From: Hymenobacter sp. YC55
GTDB lineage: Bacteria > Bacteroidota > Bacteroidia > Cytophagales > Hymenobacteraceae
Direction: 5' to 3'
Length of the DNA: 64,000 bases
Assembly (NCBI RefSeq): GCF_029433095.1
Contig: NZ_JARNTX010000001.1
Span: forward strand, 2,232,001 to 2,296,000
Of the stretch, positions 17,503-26,142 are shown in pieces. The notes beneath the pieces were generated by a model. The model saw nothing but the letters and a program-made list of their open reading frames with translations, was not told the origin of the DNA and did no database searches. Both the position numbers and the translations under genes were made by a program. Numbering within the stretch: position 1 is the first letter of the stretch; every line of letters starts with the position of its first letter.

Positions 17503-18624
17503 TTAGGGATTGATAAGTTCGATGCTACCATCGGCTTTGCGCTTCAGCTCGGTAACTTTCACGTTGCGGAGCCACGTTTTGCCCGATAGCTCGGTGTCGT
17601 GGTAGAAGATGTACCATTTGCCGTTTACTTCCACAATGGAGTGGTGCGTGGTCCAGCCTTCCACGGGGTTCATAATAACGCCCTGGTAAGTGAACGGGCC
17701 GTAGGGCGAATCACCGGTGGCATAGGCCAGCAAGTGCGTGTCGCCGGTGGAATACGAGAAGTAGTATTTGCCGTTGTACTTGTGCATCCAGCCGCCTTCA
17801 AAGAAGCGGTGCTTGTTGTCGCCAGACAAAAACGGCTTACCGTCCTGCCCAACAATCTTCACTTCCTTTACGGGCTCGTCGAAGCGCAACATATCCGAGC
17901 TCAGGCGCGCCATTTTAGGACCAAGCGCCTCCTCTTTGGGGCCGGGCTCCTGCTCTTTCGGCTTGCTGGCGTCATATTTTCCGGTGCGCCACCGCTGGAG
18001 CTGTCCGCCCCAAATACCGCCCATATACATATAAGTCTTGCCATCGGTGTCGGTAAACACGGCCGGGTCGATGCTTAGGCTGCCGGGAATAGGCTGCGGC
18101 TGCGCTTTGAACGGCCCCGTTGGGGAAGCACTCGTGGCTACGCCAATCCGAAACACGTCCTGCTTGTCCTTCACGGGGAAGTACAGATAGTAGGTGCCGT
18201 TTTTGAAGGCGGCATCCGGAGCCCAGAGTTGGCGGCCAGCCCACGGAATATCCTTCACGTCCAGCGCGACGCCGTGGTCGGTTACTTTCCCTCCAATGCT
18301 GTCCATGGACAGGATGTGGTAGTCGCGCATGGCGAAATGGTCGCCGTTGTCGTTTTCCGGCATCCCCGTTTCAATGTCGTGCGACGGGTAGATGTAGATT
18401 TTGCCGTTGAAGACGTGCGCGGAGGGGTCAGCGGTGTAAATGTCCTTTACCAGGGGCTCTGACAAGTACTTGCGGCTGCTGGCAGTGGTAGCTGGGGCAG
18501 CGGCTTGGTCTGCTGCGGTTTTGGTTTCCTCACTCTTGCTTTGGCAGGCGGTTAACAAAGCCAGCGGCATCAAGACAGTTAGTGCCGACAAAGTGGGCGA
18601 CAGGAAGGTGGGGTGGTTTTTCAA
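17503..18624 (-). CDS. GH43 family glycoside hydrolase lipoprotein (beta-xylosidase/arabinofuranosidase type)
   Basis: A five-bladed-propeller hydrolase acting on xylan side chains or xylo-oligosaccharides. GH43 triad residues are visible: the base Asp in TADPSAHVFNGKIYIYPSHD, the modulator Asp in SIDPAVFTDTDGKTYMYMGG, and the acid Glu in RFFEGGWMHKYNGKYYFSYS. The open frame begins at an ATG at 18822, but its first 66 residues do not look like a signal peptide, and a perfect promoter -7 box lies inside that part (18795-18802). A TTG start at 18624 gives LKNHPTFLSPTLSALTVLMP and then the lipobox LLTAC, a normal lipoprotein signal; the first internal ATG (18570) leaves too short a hydrophobic part. 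The exact start is therefore uncertain. It converges on the regulator gene. Confidence 0.9.
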   Translation of the reverse strand: MKNHPTFLSPTLSALTVLMPLALLTACQSKSEETKTAADQAAAPATTASSRKYLSEPLVKDIYTADPSAHVFNGKIYIYPSHDIETGMPENDNGDHFAMRDYHILSMDSIGGKVTDHGVALDVKDIPWAGRQLWAPDAAFKNGTYYLYFPVKDKQDVFRIGVATSASPTGPFKAQPQPIPGSLSIDPAVFTDTDGKTYMYMGGIWGGQLQRWRTGKYDASKPKEQEPGPKEEALGPKMARLSSDMLRFDEPVKEVKIVGQDGKPFLSGDNKHRFFEGGWMHKYNGKYYFSYSTGDTHLLAYATGDSPYGPFTYQGVIMNPVEGWTTHHSIVEVNGKWYIFYHDTELSGKTWLRNVKVTELKRKADGSIELINP

Positions 18625-19062
18625 CAACAACGGGCGAGAAGTTAGATAACTGCTACTACCTGCTGACGACGTGTGCAGCGGCGTAACAAGGAAACAGTAA
18701 ATTGATGCAAGCGGGCAGCAAGGCCGGTATTCAACCACTATAAAGTTGCACCTAGCCTGACAAAAGGCAAACGAAACCGCCCTGCCTCTACCGCCAAATA
18801 TAGCTTTCCTCCTGACGAGCAAACTAACATCCCGACTACAATCAAGCTACATAAAGTATCTAATCGATTCCGATAGGACCGCGGGTTGGTATGCAATGCA
18901 CTACAAGCCAAACCGTCTTGCTGCAACTAAGCAAAGCTGGCTAGTAGCAGCACATGCCCCCAGATACCCGGTGTAGACAGAGTACCACCTTGGTTGCATT
19001 ACGGACATTATGCCGCCACCTTCAAAGTGTGCTTCAAGTGAGTTGACTTGGCCTCTCCTGCC
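18625..19062 (-). promoter_or_regulatory. GH43 promoter region
   Basis: The 438 bases between the GH43 gene and the beta-lactamase-like gene hold no gene that can be supported. On the minus strand TATATTTG (18795-18802) is an exact match to the Bacteroidota -7 box, with TTTG 17 bases upstream. Transcription would begin near 18788, leaving a leader of about 160 bases. CGAAACCG at 18772-18779 matches one half of the 16065 palindrome, but the second half is absent. Confidence 0.6.
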
Positions 19063-20166
19063 CTACCGCTCAAACTTCTTGATTTCAGTTTTGCGCTCTA
19101 GTCCTGGGATGTAAAAAGAAGCAATGGCCCGCGCGAAATCCGGTAGTAATTCGCCGTCGTTGGAAAGCACAATCACGGTGTAGCCCTCTTCGGGAAACCG
19201 CCACACATCCCCTAAGCCAGGTCCGCCGCTGTGTCCCGCATATAGCAGGCTTTTTTCTTCTCCTAGTGCCCAGCCGGCCCTCGTGAATTCGGAAAGGTGG
19301 TTGCCCACGGAGTCTTGCCCATACTGGAGGGGGCGGGCAAAGGCATCGGGGAACAGCACTTCCTTGTCGAGCCCAATTGCCCAGTTGACCATATCGTCGA
19401 GAGAAGCAAAGTAGCCTCCGGCGGTATAGGTGTATTGCGGGTAGATAAACTTGTAGGCGCGCAGTCGGCCATCGAGTTCGTAGTAGGTTGTGGCTTTTTG
19501 CGGCACCAGGTCGGTGCGCATAAAGGAGCCCACGCGCTGTTCCATATCGAAGGCGCCATCCTTCATGTTCAGCGGGGTGGTTACTTCGTCTTTCAGAAGT
19601 TGAGGGAAAGGCTTGCCGTATATTTTCTCCAGGATGTAGCCGGCTATCATAAAGTCGGCTTGTGCGTAGTGCTGCTTGGTGCCCGGCGTGTATTCCAGCG
19701 TGGAATCCATCAGGGCTCTTACGACTGTGGCGGTAGAGGCATACGCATCGCCCCGGAATTCGCGGATGCCGCTCGAATGGTTGAGAAGGTGTCTGACTTT
19801 GATGGGTTTCCAACTGGCCGGAATCGAGTCGAGGTACTTCCCAATTGGGTCATTAAGGTTCAGTTTGCCGGCGTACACTGTTTTCAAAACCAGCGTGGAG
19901 GTAAGCAGCTTGGTGCAAGACGCTATTTGAAAGTTGGTGTGCTCGGTTACGTCGCGCTTCCATTCGGTATTAGCCAACCCGTACGAAGCCACCTTGACCT
20001 TCTCTCCCTTCTTAACAACCGCCACTGCCAGCCCCGGAATACCAAGTGCTTTCATCTTGCTGACAACAAATTCATCCACTGAGCGACTAACGGCTTCGGG
20101 CGTTTGGGCAGCGCAAGGTTGGGCAAGAAAAGCAAGCAATACCAGACGCACGAGGTACTTGATCAT
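19063..20166 (-). CDS. Serine beta-lactamase-family hydrolase (class C/esterase type)
   Basis: A secreted serine hydrolase of the penicillin-binding-protein/beta-lactamase superfamily. With the start at 20166 (MIKYLVRLVLLAFLAQPCAAQ) it has a standard signal peptide; the ATG at 20211 would add 15 residues before it. The catalytic SxxK motif is SCTK at residues 83-86. The usual YxN motif appears as Tyr167-Ala-Gln169, so Asn is replaced by Gln. The third box is GHSGG near the C-terminus. The substrate is unknown: family members act as beta-lactamases, esterases or peptidases, and the YxQ change argues against assuming a lactamase. It stands alone, with no linked gene on the same strand. Confidence 0.88.
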   Translation of the reverse strand: MIKYLVRLVLLAFLAQPCAAQTPEAVSRSVDEFVVSKMKALGIPGLAVAVVKKGEKVKVASYGLANTEWKRDVTEHTNFQIASCTKLLTSTLVLKTVYAGKLNLNDPIGKYLDSIPASWKPIKVRHLLNHSSGIREFRGDAYASTATVVRALMDSTLEYTPGTKQHYAQADFMIAGYILEKIYGKPFPQLLKDEVTTPLNMKDGAFDMEQRVGSFMRTDLVPQKATTYYELDGRLRAYKFIYPQYTYTAGGYFASLDDMVNWAIGLDKEVLFPDAFARPLQYGQDSVGNHLSEFTRAGWALGEEKSLLYAGHSGGPGLGDVWRFPEEGYTVIVLSNDGELLPDFARAIASFYIPGLERKTEIKKFER

Positions 20167-20379
20167 ATGGAAACAGCTGATTTGGAAAGGATAGTGTACC
20201 GGAACTTCCACCTACCCGTAAGCGGCGGGGTGATTGACGGCGAGAGTACCGGACAGATAGGCTATCCGTTACAAGAGGCAACTAAAATTCAGCACTAAGG
20301 GCGCAGCTACGAGGGCTCGTCGCTCTTCACGAGTCTTCATGCCGACGCCGTAGCTACCTGGCCCATTAGCCGGGGGAGT

Positions 20380-20673
20380 TTATACCGTTATGCTTTCCTC
20401 CACTGCTTCCGCAATGTCAATTTCTTCTAATGGCGGCACGGGAGCAAACCGAGACTCATGAAAGTTGGCTTCGGGAAAGCCTGGCGCTACGTCGGCATTG
20501 TTGATTTCTACCAGCGTGATGCCGTAGCCGCGGTGCGTGTCGTAAATGCCGCGCACCGTATAAATAGGGCCGCGCTTAGGCGTCTGGATATTGGGGTTCT
20601 GCACGAGCAAGAGCGTGAAGTCATCGTTGGTGCAGATAACTTCTTGTCCGGGGTGGAAAAGCGGCGGCTTCAT
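20380..20673 (-). CDS. Small uncharacterised protein (97 residues)
   Basis: An unrecognised small soluble protein. The N-terminal two thirds read like a small beta-barrel: FHPGQEVICTNDDF, GPIYTVRGIYDT, YGITLVEINNADV, alternating short strands and turns, much like SH3-like proteins that begin with a 'pGq.VvC..d' motif. It ends in an acidic tail (PPLEEIDIAEAVEESITV). No signal peptide or membrane segment is seen. It is transcribed alone, divergent from the BLUF gene. Codon use matches the neighbours, so it is probably a real gene. Function cannot be assigned. Confidence 0.75.
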   Translation of the reverse strand: MKPPLFHPGQEVICTNDDFTLLLVQNPNIQTPKRGPIYTVRGIYDTHRGYGITLVEINNADVAPGFPEANFHESRFAPVPPLEEIDIAEAVEESITV

Positions 20674-21067
20674 AGCGGCAAAGGTAGCCGGTAAGTGCTA
20701 GGGAAAGTAGCTTTTCGTTGGGAAGAAAAATGCAATATCTCTTGAATTAGCAACCTATTGAGGGTGCAAAAGAACCACCTCGGCCATGCTAACTACTGAT
20801 ACTTTTCTTATAGCACAACTTACTCCATACGGCTGGGCTACAACACCCCTGCCCCACTAATCGGCAGGTGAGAGAAGAGTTACTTTTCACTGGAAAGCTG
20901 AACAAAAGCCCGCCTACTAACAGTCCTGCTACAAATCTTTCCGGAGCGTCGCTCTCTAAACAGTAAGCTGCCGTTGTAATTCGCAGTCCTATTCGTAAGC
21001 GGATAAAAGGGAGGTATTTATAATAATATTAATATACCTATCATTAGGGGGCGCACGTAAAAAAGCT
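20674..21067. other. Intergenic region upstream of the BLUF gene, no gene seen
   Basis: 394 bases between two divergent genes. It has two near matches to the -7 box (TACTTTTC) on the plus strand and an AT-rich stretch just before the BLUF start (GGTATTTATAATAATATTAATATACC, written here in two parts: GGTATTTATAATAA and TATTAATATACC). No ORF of note and no RNA gene were recognised. Confidence 0.5.
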
Positions 21068-21694
21068 ATGCAAAACCCTCACTCTGATGGCCTTGCTCAG
21101 CGTCGGCGAGCAGTAGCAATGGCTGTAGCCCTAACCACCGACACTGCATTAGCCCCCCAACGTTACGAGCGTCACCTGCTGTCCCTTTACCAACAAGGCT
21201 TCCTCACGATTGAGGAAGTTGTGGAGCTACTCGACTTAAGCGTGTACCAAGTACTTTATCACAGCCGGGCCACATCGCTACCAAGCGAAGCAGATTTGGT
21301 GGACTTGCTGGAAAGTTCGCGCCGCTTCAACGCCGAACACCAGATTACGGGCTTGTTGCTGTATAGTGAGGGCCGGTACGTGCAAGTGCTAGAAGGACCC
21401 GAGGCCGATGTGCGCGCTTTGTACGGCCGAATCAAAGCGGATACGCGCCACGAGCACGTGGTAACGGTGCTAGAAGGCCCAGAGCCCCAACGCCGCTTCG
21501 CCGACTGGCGCATGGGTTTCGGACAGCTAGCCGTATCGCAGGCAGATCAAGTACTAGACACCATCAGGGACCAAGCGCCTTCCAATGGACTGCTAGTAAA
21601 TGACCCGCACCTGCAAGCCCTGCTCGAAGCATTTGGGAGCCATGCCGTCCCGGAACAAGCATCTAGACTACCGGACGGCATCCCCTCCAGCTAG
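21068..21694 (+). CDS. BLUF-domain blue-light photoreceptor with an N-terminal helical extension
   Basis: A flavin-binding blue-light sensor. The BLUF domain spans about residues 58-155. All key residues are visible: Tyr64 in VLYHSRATS, Asn88 in FNAEHQITG, Gln106 in YVQVLEG, and Trp147/Met149 in FADWRMGF, which together form the flavin hydrogen-bond switch. Before the domain is an extension of about 57 residues; its part LLSLYQQGFLTIEEVVELLDLS looks like a helix-turn-helix of the kind in UPF0175-type small DNA-binding proteins. After the BLUF domain are about 50 residues of helical capping sequence and no output enzyme. It stands alone, so its partner cannot be seen. The BLUF call is firm; the extension's role is open. 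Confidence 0.93.
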   Translation: MQNPHSDGLAQRRRAVAMAVALTTDTALAPQRYERHLLSLYQQGFLTIEEVVELLDLSVYQVLYHSRATSLPSEADLVDLLESSRRFNAEHQITGLLLYSEGRYVQVLEGPEADVRALYGRIKADTRHEHVVTVLEGPEPQRRFADWRMGFGQLAVSQADQVLDTIRDQAPSNGLLVNDPHLQALLEAFGSHAVPEQASRLPDGIPSS

Positions 21695-21800
21695 TTCATA
21701 TGCATTTACACCCCCTTGATACCAGCCGCTAGCGCTACCGGCCAAGTATATGGTGCCCCCGACGGCCAACCCTACCAGCGTCAACGGGGCGCAACCACCG

Positions 21801-21857
21801 CAAACAGGACGAGCGTGAGGACAGTAACTACTACTACTTTCACGCTCGTCCTGTTTG
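21801..21857. terminator. Inverted repeat downstream of the BLUF gene
   Basis: Perfect 18-bp arms (21801-21818 and 21840-21857; CAAACAGGACGAGCGTGA and its reverse complement) with a 21-base loop rich in ACT. It lies 107 bases after the BLUF stop and just beyond the end of the MFS remnant on the minus strand, so it may be a terminator for both, though T-runs are absent. Confidence 0.55.
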
Positions 21858-21931
21858 TAGTTATGCTGAGCCTCAGATTTTTCAGCGGCCATACTCCAAG
21901 TAAGCAAGCATCAGGTGCAAGTGTTACCTAC

Positions 21932-22150
21932 TCACGCAAGGGCTGCTGGCCGCTGACCTTGTCCCGTTTCGCGCAGGAAAAAGGCAACTACAACAGCCAG
22001 CGCAATGCCGATAATTCAGAACATGCCGCCTTCCCGGAAGTGCGCCTCGTGTTGGCTTGTGGTAGTCACGGTCTGGCCGAAAAGGCGGCTGAACAACGGA
22101 CTCAGCAAGGTTGACGCCCTGAAAGTAAGCCTAACGCCTACGCAGCCACA
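21932..22150 (-). pseudogene. Decayed C-terminal remnant of an MFS transporter
   Basis: Translation of the minus strand shows a broken membrane-protein end. One frame reads AYFQGVN, then after a +1 change LLSPLFSRLFGQTV, then FREGGMF, a TGA (22016-22018), and IIGIALAVVVAFFLRETGQ to a final TGA at 21932. The pieces fit together as the last loop and last helix of a major-facilitator-type transporter, with a Trp codon turned to stop and one frame slip. No intact N-terminal part lies upstream, because the poxB gene begins its 3' end at 22237. The rest was evidently deleted. Which MFS subfamily it came from cannot be told. Confidence 0.55.
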
Positions 22151-22236
22151 GAATATTTTTTTTAATTATGGTTTTGCGCGGGCTCCAACCCTCTCTTCAC
22201 TCTCTTCCGCTTGGTGTACCATTCGCATGGTGCGGG

Positions 22237-23973
22237 TTAAAGCACCTCCCGCAGGTGTTTGTAATTGGCTTTCACGGTGTCAAGCACATCGTCCATGCGG
22301 CCGCTGAGCATGAGCTTGCTCATCGACACGGCAAAGCCGGCCATCTGCTCGATTTCCACTTTGGGCGGCATGGCCAGTGCGTTGGGGTCGGTTAGCACGT
22401 TCACCAGCATTGGTCCATCGAAGGTCATGGCATGCTCTAGCACTTGGCGCACTTGCCCCGGCTCGTGCACTGTCACGCCAGGAATACCCATGGCCTGGGC
22501 AATGGCGGCAAAGTCGGTGTTGGGCATGTCGGTTTGCCAGTCGGGCAGGCCGGCTACTTCCATTTCCAGCTTCACCATACCCAAAGCCCGGTTGTTGAAC
22601 ACGATAATCTTGATGGGCAGTTTATACTGCACGATGGTCGACAAATCGCCGAGCAGCATGGTGAGCCCCCCGTCGCCGCACATGGCAATTACTTGCTGAC
22701 CGGGCCGGGCCAGCGCCGCCCCAATGGCTTGCGGCATGGCGTTGGCCATCGAGCCGTGGTTCCAGGAACCCATCATCACGCGCCGGCCGGTGGCCCGAAT
22801 ATAGCGGGCGCCCCACACGCAGCTCATGCCCGTATCGACGGTGAAAATGGCATCATCGGCGGCCAGCTCATCGATAACGGTGCTTACGTATTCGGGGTGA
22901 ATGGCATCGTGCTTGCCCGTGTCCTCCACGTAAGCGCGCATGTTTTTCTGAACGTGCTGGTATAGCTCCAACTGCGCCTTCAGGAAGCTGTCGTCGGTTT
23001 TCTGACGCACCCGCGGCAGCAGCGCCTGTAGTGTGTCTTTAATGGAACCACACAGCCCCAAGTCTACCTTGGCGCGGCGGCCCAGGCGCTCGGCTTTGAT
23101 GTCGATTTGCACGATTTTAGGCTTCACCGGCATAAAGGCCGTGTACGGGAAGTCAGTACCAAGCAGCACCAGCAAATCCGACTCGTGCATGCTGTGGTAG
23201 GCCGAGGGCATACCGAGCAGGCCGGTCATGCCCACTTCGTAGGGGTTGGCGTACTGAATTTCTAGCTTGCCGCGAAACGTGTAGCCGATGGGCGAGTGCA
23301 ATAGACTCGCCAGCTGAATCAGCTCGTCGTGCGCCTCGGCCGCCCCAATACCGCAGTAGAGCGTGATTTTCTGATGATTGTTGAGCATGTCCGCCAGTAG
23401 CAGCAGTTCGTGGTCGGAGGGCCGGACAACGGCTTTCGTTTGAAACACCTGCATAGCCGTCATGCTTTCTTCGGCTGGAGCAGCGGCTACGTCGCCGGGC
23501 AAACCTACCACGGCCACACCTTTGCGGCTAATAGCGTGCTGAATACCTGCCTGAAACATGCGCGCAAACTGCTGCGGCGTACTGGCTATCTGGTTGTAGC
23601 AGCTACAATCGTCGAAGAGCTTGATGGTATTGGTTTCCTGGAAGTGCTCGGTGCCGAACTCGAAACTAGCCTCGGTAGACGCAATGGCAATAACCGGGGC
23701 TCCGGAGCGGTGGGCATCGTAGAGGCCATTGATGAGGTGTACGTGGCCGGGTCCGCTGCTGCCGGCGCAACACGCCAAGCCATTGAGCTGCGCCTCGGCT
23801 CCGGCGGCAAAGGCTCCCGCCTCCTCGTGCCGCACATGGATCCACTCGATCTGCCCGTTGCGCCGCACCGCATCGTTGACTTCGTTGAGACTGTCGCCGG
23901 TCACGGCATAAATTCTTTTTACGCCGGCCTCGACCAGCATCTCCACGAGTTGTTCTGCTACTTTTTTAGCCAT
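22237..23973 (-). CDS. poxB: ThDP-dependent pyruvate oxidase/dehydrogenase (PoxB-like)
   Basis: Decarboxylates pyruvate, probably to acetate with electrons passed to quinone, as PoxB does. The start at 23973 (MAKKVAEQLVEMLVEAGVKR) fits the family; an ATG 13 codons earlier adds unrelated residues. The N-terminal ThDP domain has the catalytic Glu region HVRHEEAGAFAAGAEAQL; the middle domain binds FAD; the C-terminal domain has the ThDP/Mg motif GDGGLTMLLGDLSTIVQ ending in FNN. The 578-residue length matches E. coli PoxB (about 570). A membrane-binding C-terminal helix is plausible (MDDVLDTVKANYKHLREVL), again as in PoxB. Transcribed alone and divergent from the sorbosone-dehydrogenase-like gene. 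Acetolactate synthase is less likely, given the sequence of the N-terminal domain. Confidence 0.9.
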   Translation of the reverse strand: MAKKVAEQLVEMLVEAGVKRIYAVTGDSLNEVNDAVRRNGQIEWIHVRHEEAGAFAAGAEAQLNGLACCAGSSGPGHVHLINGLYDAHRSGAPVIAIASTEASFEFGTEHFQETNTIKLFDDCSCYNQIASTPQQFARMFQAGIQHAISRKGVAVVGLPGDVAAAPAEESMTAMQVFQTKAVVRPSDHELLLLADMLNNHQKITLYCGIGAAEAHDELIQLASLLHSPIGYTFRGKLEIQYANPYEVGMTGLLGMPSAYHSMHESDLLVLLGTDFPYTAFMPVKPKIVQIDIKAERLGRRAKVDLGLCGSIKDTLQALLPRVRQKTDDSFLKAQLELYQHVQKNMRAYVEDTGKHDAIHPEYVSTVIDELAADDAIFTVDTGMSCVWGARYIRATGRRVMMGSWNHGSMANAMPQAIGAALARPGQQVIAMCGDGGLTMLLGDLSTIVQYKLPIKIIVFNNRALGMVKLEMEVAGLPDWQTDMPNTDFAAIAQAMGIPGVTVHEPGQVRQVLEHAMTFDGPMLVNVLTDPNALAMPPKVEIEQMAGFAVSMSKLMLSGRMDDVLDTVKANYKHLREVL

Positions 23974-24317
23974 GCCTACATGAGAGTATATCTCTCGGGG
24001 AAGGGTCCCCAAGTGCCTGAGTATACGCTTTGGCTTGCTGATAAGCGGTAAAATAAAGACTGATTTTTAAGAGCTTACTACGTACAGCGCGCTTCCATTT
24101 GCTGTCGGCAATCTCGCCTATGCCGCAGTGCTTCCCTGCTACTAACGCAGAACGCCGGGCATTCAAGCTGAGCGGTTTCTGCTCTGTTAGGGCTATTACC
24201 TCGATTTTGCCCGAATGCTATAGCTGAGGAGGTACACCACCACTTACTTCTCTGCGTAGACTACCGAGGGCAAATACTCTCTGCCAACACTTTACTTTCC
24301 ACTCAACTAGTGCTTTT
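23974..24317. other. Divergent intergenic region (poxB / sugar dehydrogenase), no gene seen
   Basis: 344 bases that must contain two divergent promoters. No exact TAnnTTTG box, operator-like palindrome or small ORF with coding character was found. Confidence 0.5.
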
Positions 24318-25694
24318 ATGTGGCATAAACGTTCTTGGCTGCTGCCCGTGCTCGGGTTGATGGCGTCTTGCAGTGACTCAACACAACAAAAACAAGCTTC
24401 CCAACAGGAAACTCAAGGTGCGGCAGCCGCTACCGACACCTCCTTAGCCTCGGCGCAGCTCCAGCACCTACCGGCCCCAGATACCACGCACGATGTAAAA
24501 AACTTCAGTCAGGTAGTGGGTTGGCCAGCAGGCAAATCCCCCACGGCCCCACAAGGCTTCGAGGTAGCCACTTACGCCAGCAATTTCCAGAACCCAAGGT
24601 GGATCTACCAGGCTCCTAATGGCGACATCTTCGTGTCGGAATCCAACACAGTCCCACAAACCTCCACGGCCAAAGGCGAGAAGAAACAGGGCCTCAAGCA
24701 GTCGAAAGCCATGCGCGAGACCAGTGCCAACCGTATTACGCTGCTGCGCGACGCTAACCGCGACGGTCAACCGGAAGTGCGCGAGGTGTTTTTAACCGGG
24801 CTCAACCAGCCGTTCGGTATGCTTGTAATGGGCAATTACTTCTATGTTGCCAATACCGATGGAGTGCTGCGGTTTCCTTACCAAACAGGCCAAACCAAGA
24901 TGACGGCAGCCGGCCAGAAAATTCTGGATTTGCCGAAAGGCGGCTACAACAACCACTGGACCCGCAATCTACTACCAAGCCTCGACGGCAAAACCATTTT
25001 TGTGTCGGTAGGCTCGGGGTCGAACGTCATGGAGCACGGGGCAGACAACGAAGTTCGCCGCGCCGATATTCTGCAAATCAACCCTGATGGGTCGGGCGAG
25101 AAAGTTTACGCTGCTGGCCTGCGCAACCCGGTAGGCCTGGCCTGGCAGCCCGGCACCAACCAACTCTGGACCGCCGTAAATGAGCGCGACGGGCTCGGCG
25201 ACGACCTGGTGCCCGACTACATGACCAGCGTTAAACCGGGTGGTTTCTACGGCTGGCCCTACGCCTACCTCGGTCCGCACGAAGACCCACGCCGTAAAGG
25301 AGAGCGGCCCGACTTAGTGGAGAAAACGTTGGTACCTGACGTGCTGCTCGACCCACATTCTGCCTCTCTAGGTCTGGCGTTTTACGACAAGGAGGCATTC
25401 CCGGCCCGCTACCAAGGCGGCGCCTTTGTTGGGCAGCACGGCTCCTGGAACCGAGCGTCATTCACAGGCTACAAGGTGGTGTACGTGCCTTTCAAAAACG
25501 GGCGCCCTGCTGGTCCGCCAGAAGATTTCCTGACTGGTTTCCTGGTCGGGGACGGCACTAAAAATGCCTACGGTCGCCCCGTAGGTGTTACCACCCTCGC
25601 TGACGGCTCGCTGCTGGTCGCCGACGATGCAGGTAATAGAATCTGGCGAGTTAGCGCCTCGCCAAGCGCACAGAAAGGCGTCGCAAGCCGCTAA
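24318..25694 (+). CDS. Sorbosone dehydrogenase-like PQQ-type beta-propeller lipoprotein
   Basis: A secreted six-bladed-propeller protein of the L-sorbosone/soluble glucose dehydrogenase family, which oxidises sugars or aldoses with PQQ. The N-terminus MWHKRSWLLPVLGLMASC is a lipoprotein signal with the lipid-modified Cys at residue 18. The following 40 residues are a low-complexity Gln/Ala linker. Family motifs are GFEVATYASNFQNPRWIYQAP, NRITLLRDANRDGQPEVREVFLTGLNQPFGM, GLRNPVGLAWQPGTNQLWTAVNERDGLGDDLVPDY and GSWNRASFTGYKVVYVPF. The 458-residue length is normal. Substrate and whether PQQ is made by this organism are unknown; no pqq genes lie nearby. It stands alone and is followed by a terminator. 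Confidence 0.88.
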   Translation: MWHKRSWLLPVLGLMASCSDSTQQKQASQQETQGAAAATDTSLASAQLQHLPAPDTTHDVKNFSQVVGWPAGKSPTAPQGFEVATYASNFQNPRWIYQAPNGDIFVSESNTVPQTSTAKGEKKQGLKQSKAMRETSANRITLLRDANRDGQPEVREVFLTGLNQPFGMLVMGNYFYVANTDGVLRFPYQTGQTKMTAAGQKILDLPKGGYNNHWTRNLLPSLDGKTIFVSVGSGSNVMEHGADNEVRRADILQINPDGSGEKVYAAGLRNPVGLAWQPGTNQLWTAVNERDGLGDDLVPDYMTSVKPGGFYGWPYAYLGPHEDPRRKGERPDLVEKTLVPDVLLDPHSASLGLAFYDKEAFPARYQGGAFVGQHGSWNRASFTGYKVVYVPFKNGRPAGPPEDFLTGFLVGDGTKNAYGRPVGVTTLADGSLLVADDAGNRIWRVSASPSAQKGVASR

Positions 25695-26142
25695 GTGTTG
25701 TGCTAAAAATTCGCTGCCTGGAGCCGAAAAACACGGCTTCAGGCTTCTTTGTGGTCGTTACTAATTTTTAACTCGCTTGAAACAGCCTGGGCAAGACGGC
25801 GTGTGAGAATTGGGGTCAGTGTGGAGTGCTAAGATTTGCTTGCATTTAGTTTATAGTTAAGCAAAAGACACTTTACGAACCGTAGTTATTAAGCTATTAA
25901 TGGTGAAATAATATCTTGGTTAATTACCAAGTCACATTCTTGCTTTTTAGTAAGCCTGCAAAAATCTGTAACTACACACAACAAGCCTTTCCCAATTATA
26001 GACTTGTTTTTCAAATAGAGAATATCGGCATAATACTAGTCCCAAAATTGGGAACATTTACCTTTTGCTTTACTTACAATTCCGTAAAATTTGATGGTAT
26101 AATGCACTACACGCCTACTCCTGCAAATACTTTCTTTGCGCC
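25695..26142. other. AT-rich intergenic region after the sugar dehydrogenase gene
   Basis: 448 bases. The first part holds a terminator (25716-25750): stem GCCTGGAGCCG / CGGCTTCAGGC with one wobble pair, 7-base loop, then TTCTTT. The rest is clearly more AT-rich than the surrounding genes; a possible 87-codon ORF here has no coding character. It may be a promoter region or foreign DNA. Confidence 0.5.
25716..25750 (+). terminator. Intrinsic terminator after the sorbosone dehydrogenase-like gene
   Basis: An 11-bp stem (25716-25726 with 25734-25744, one G-T pair), a 7-base A-rich loop and a T-rich tail, 22 bases after the stop codon. Confidence 0.75.

Noticed and set aside
18772..18779. CGAAACCG near the GH43 promoter as a LacI operator
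   Set aside because: Only one half of the 16065-16090 palindrome is present; the second arm is missing.
21716..22114. 132-codon plus-strand ORF
   Set aside because: It runs over the inverted repeat and the MFS remnant, which explains the region better; its composition is not protein-like.
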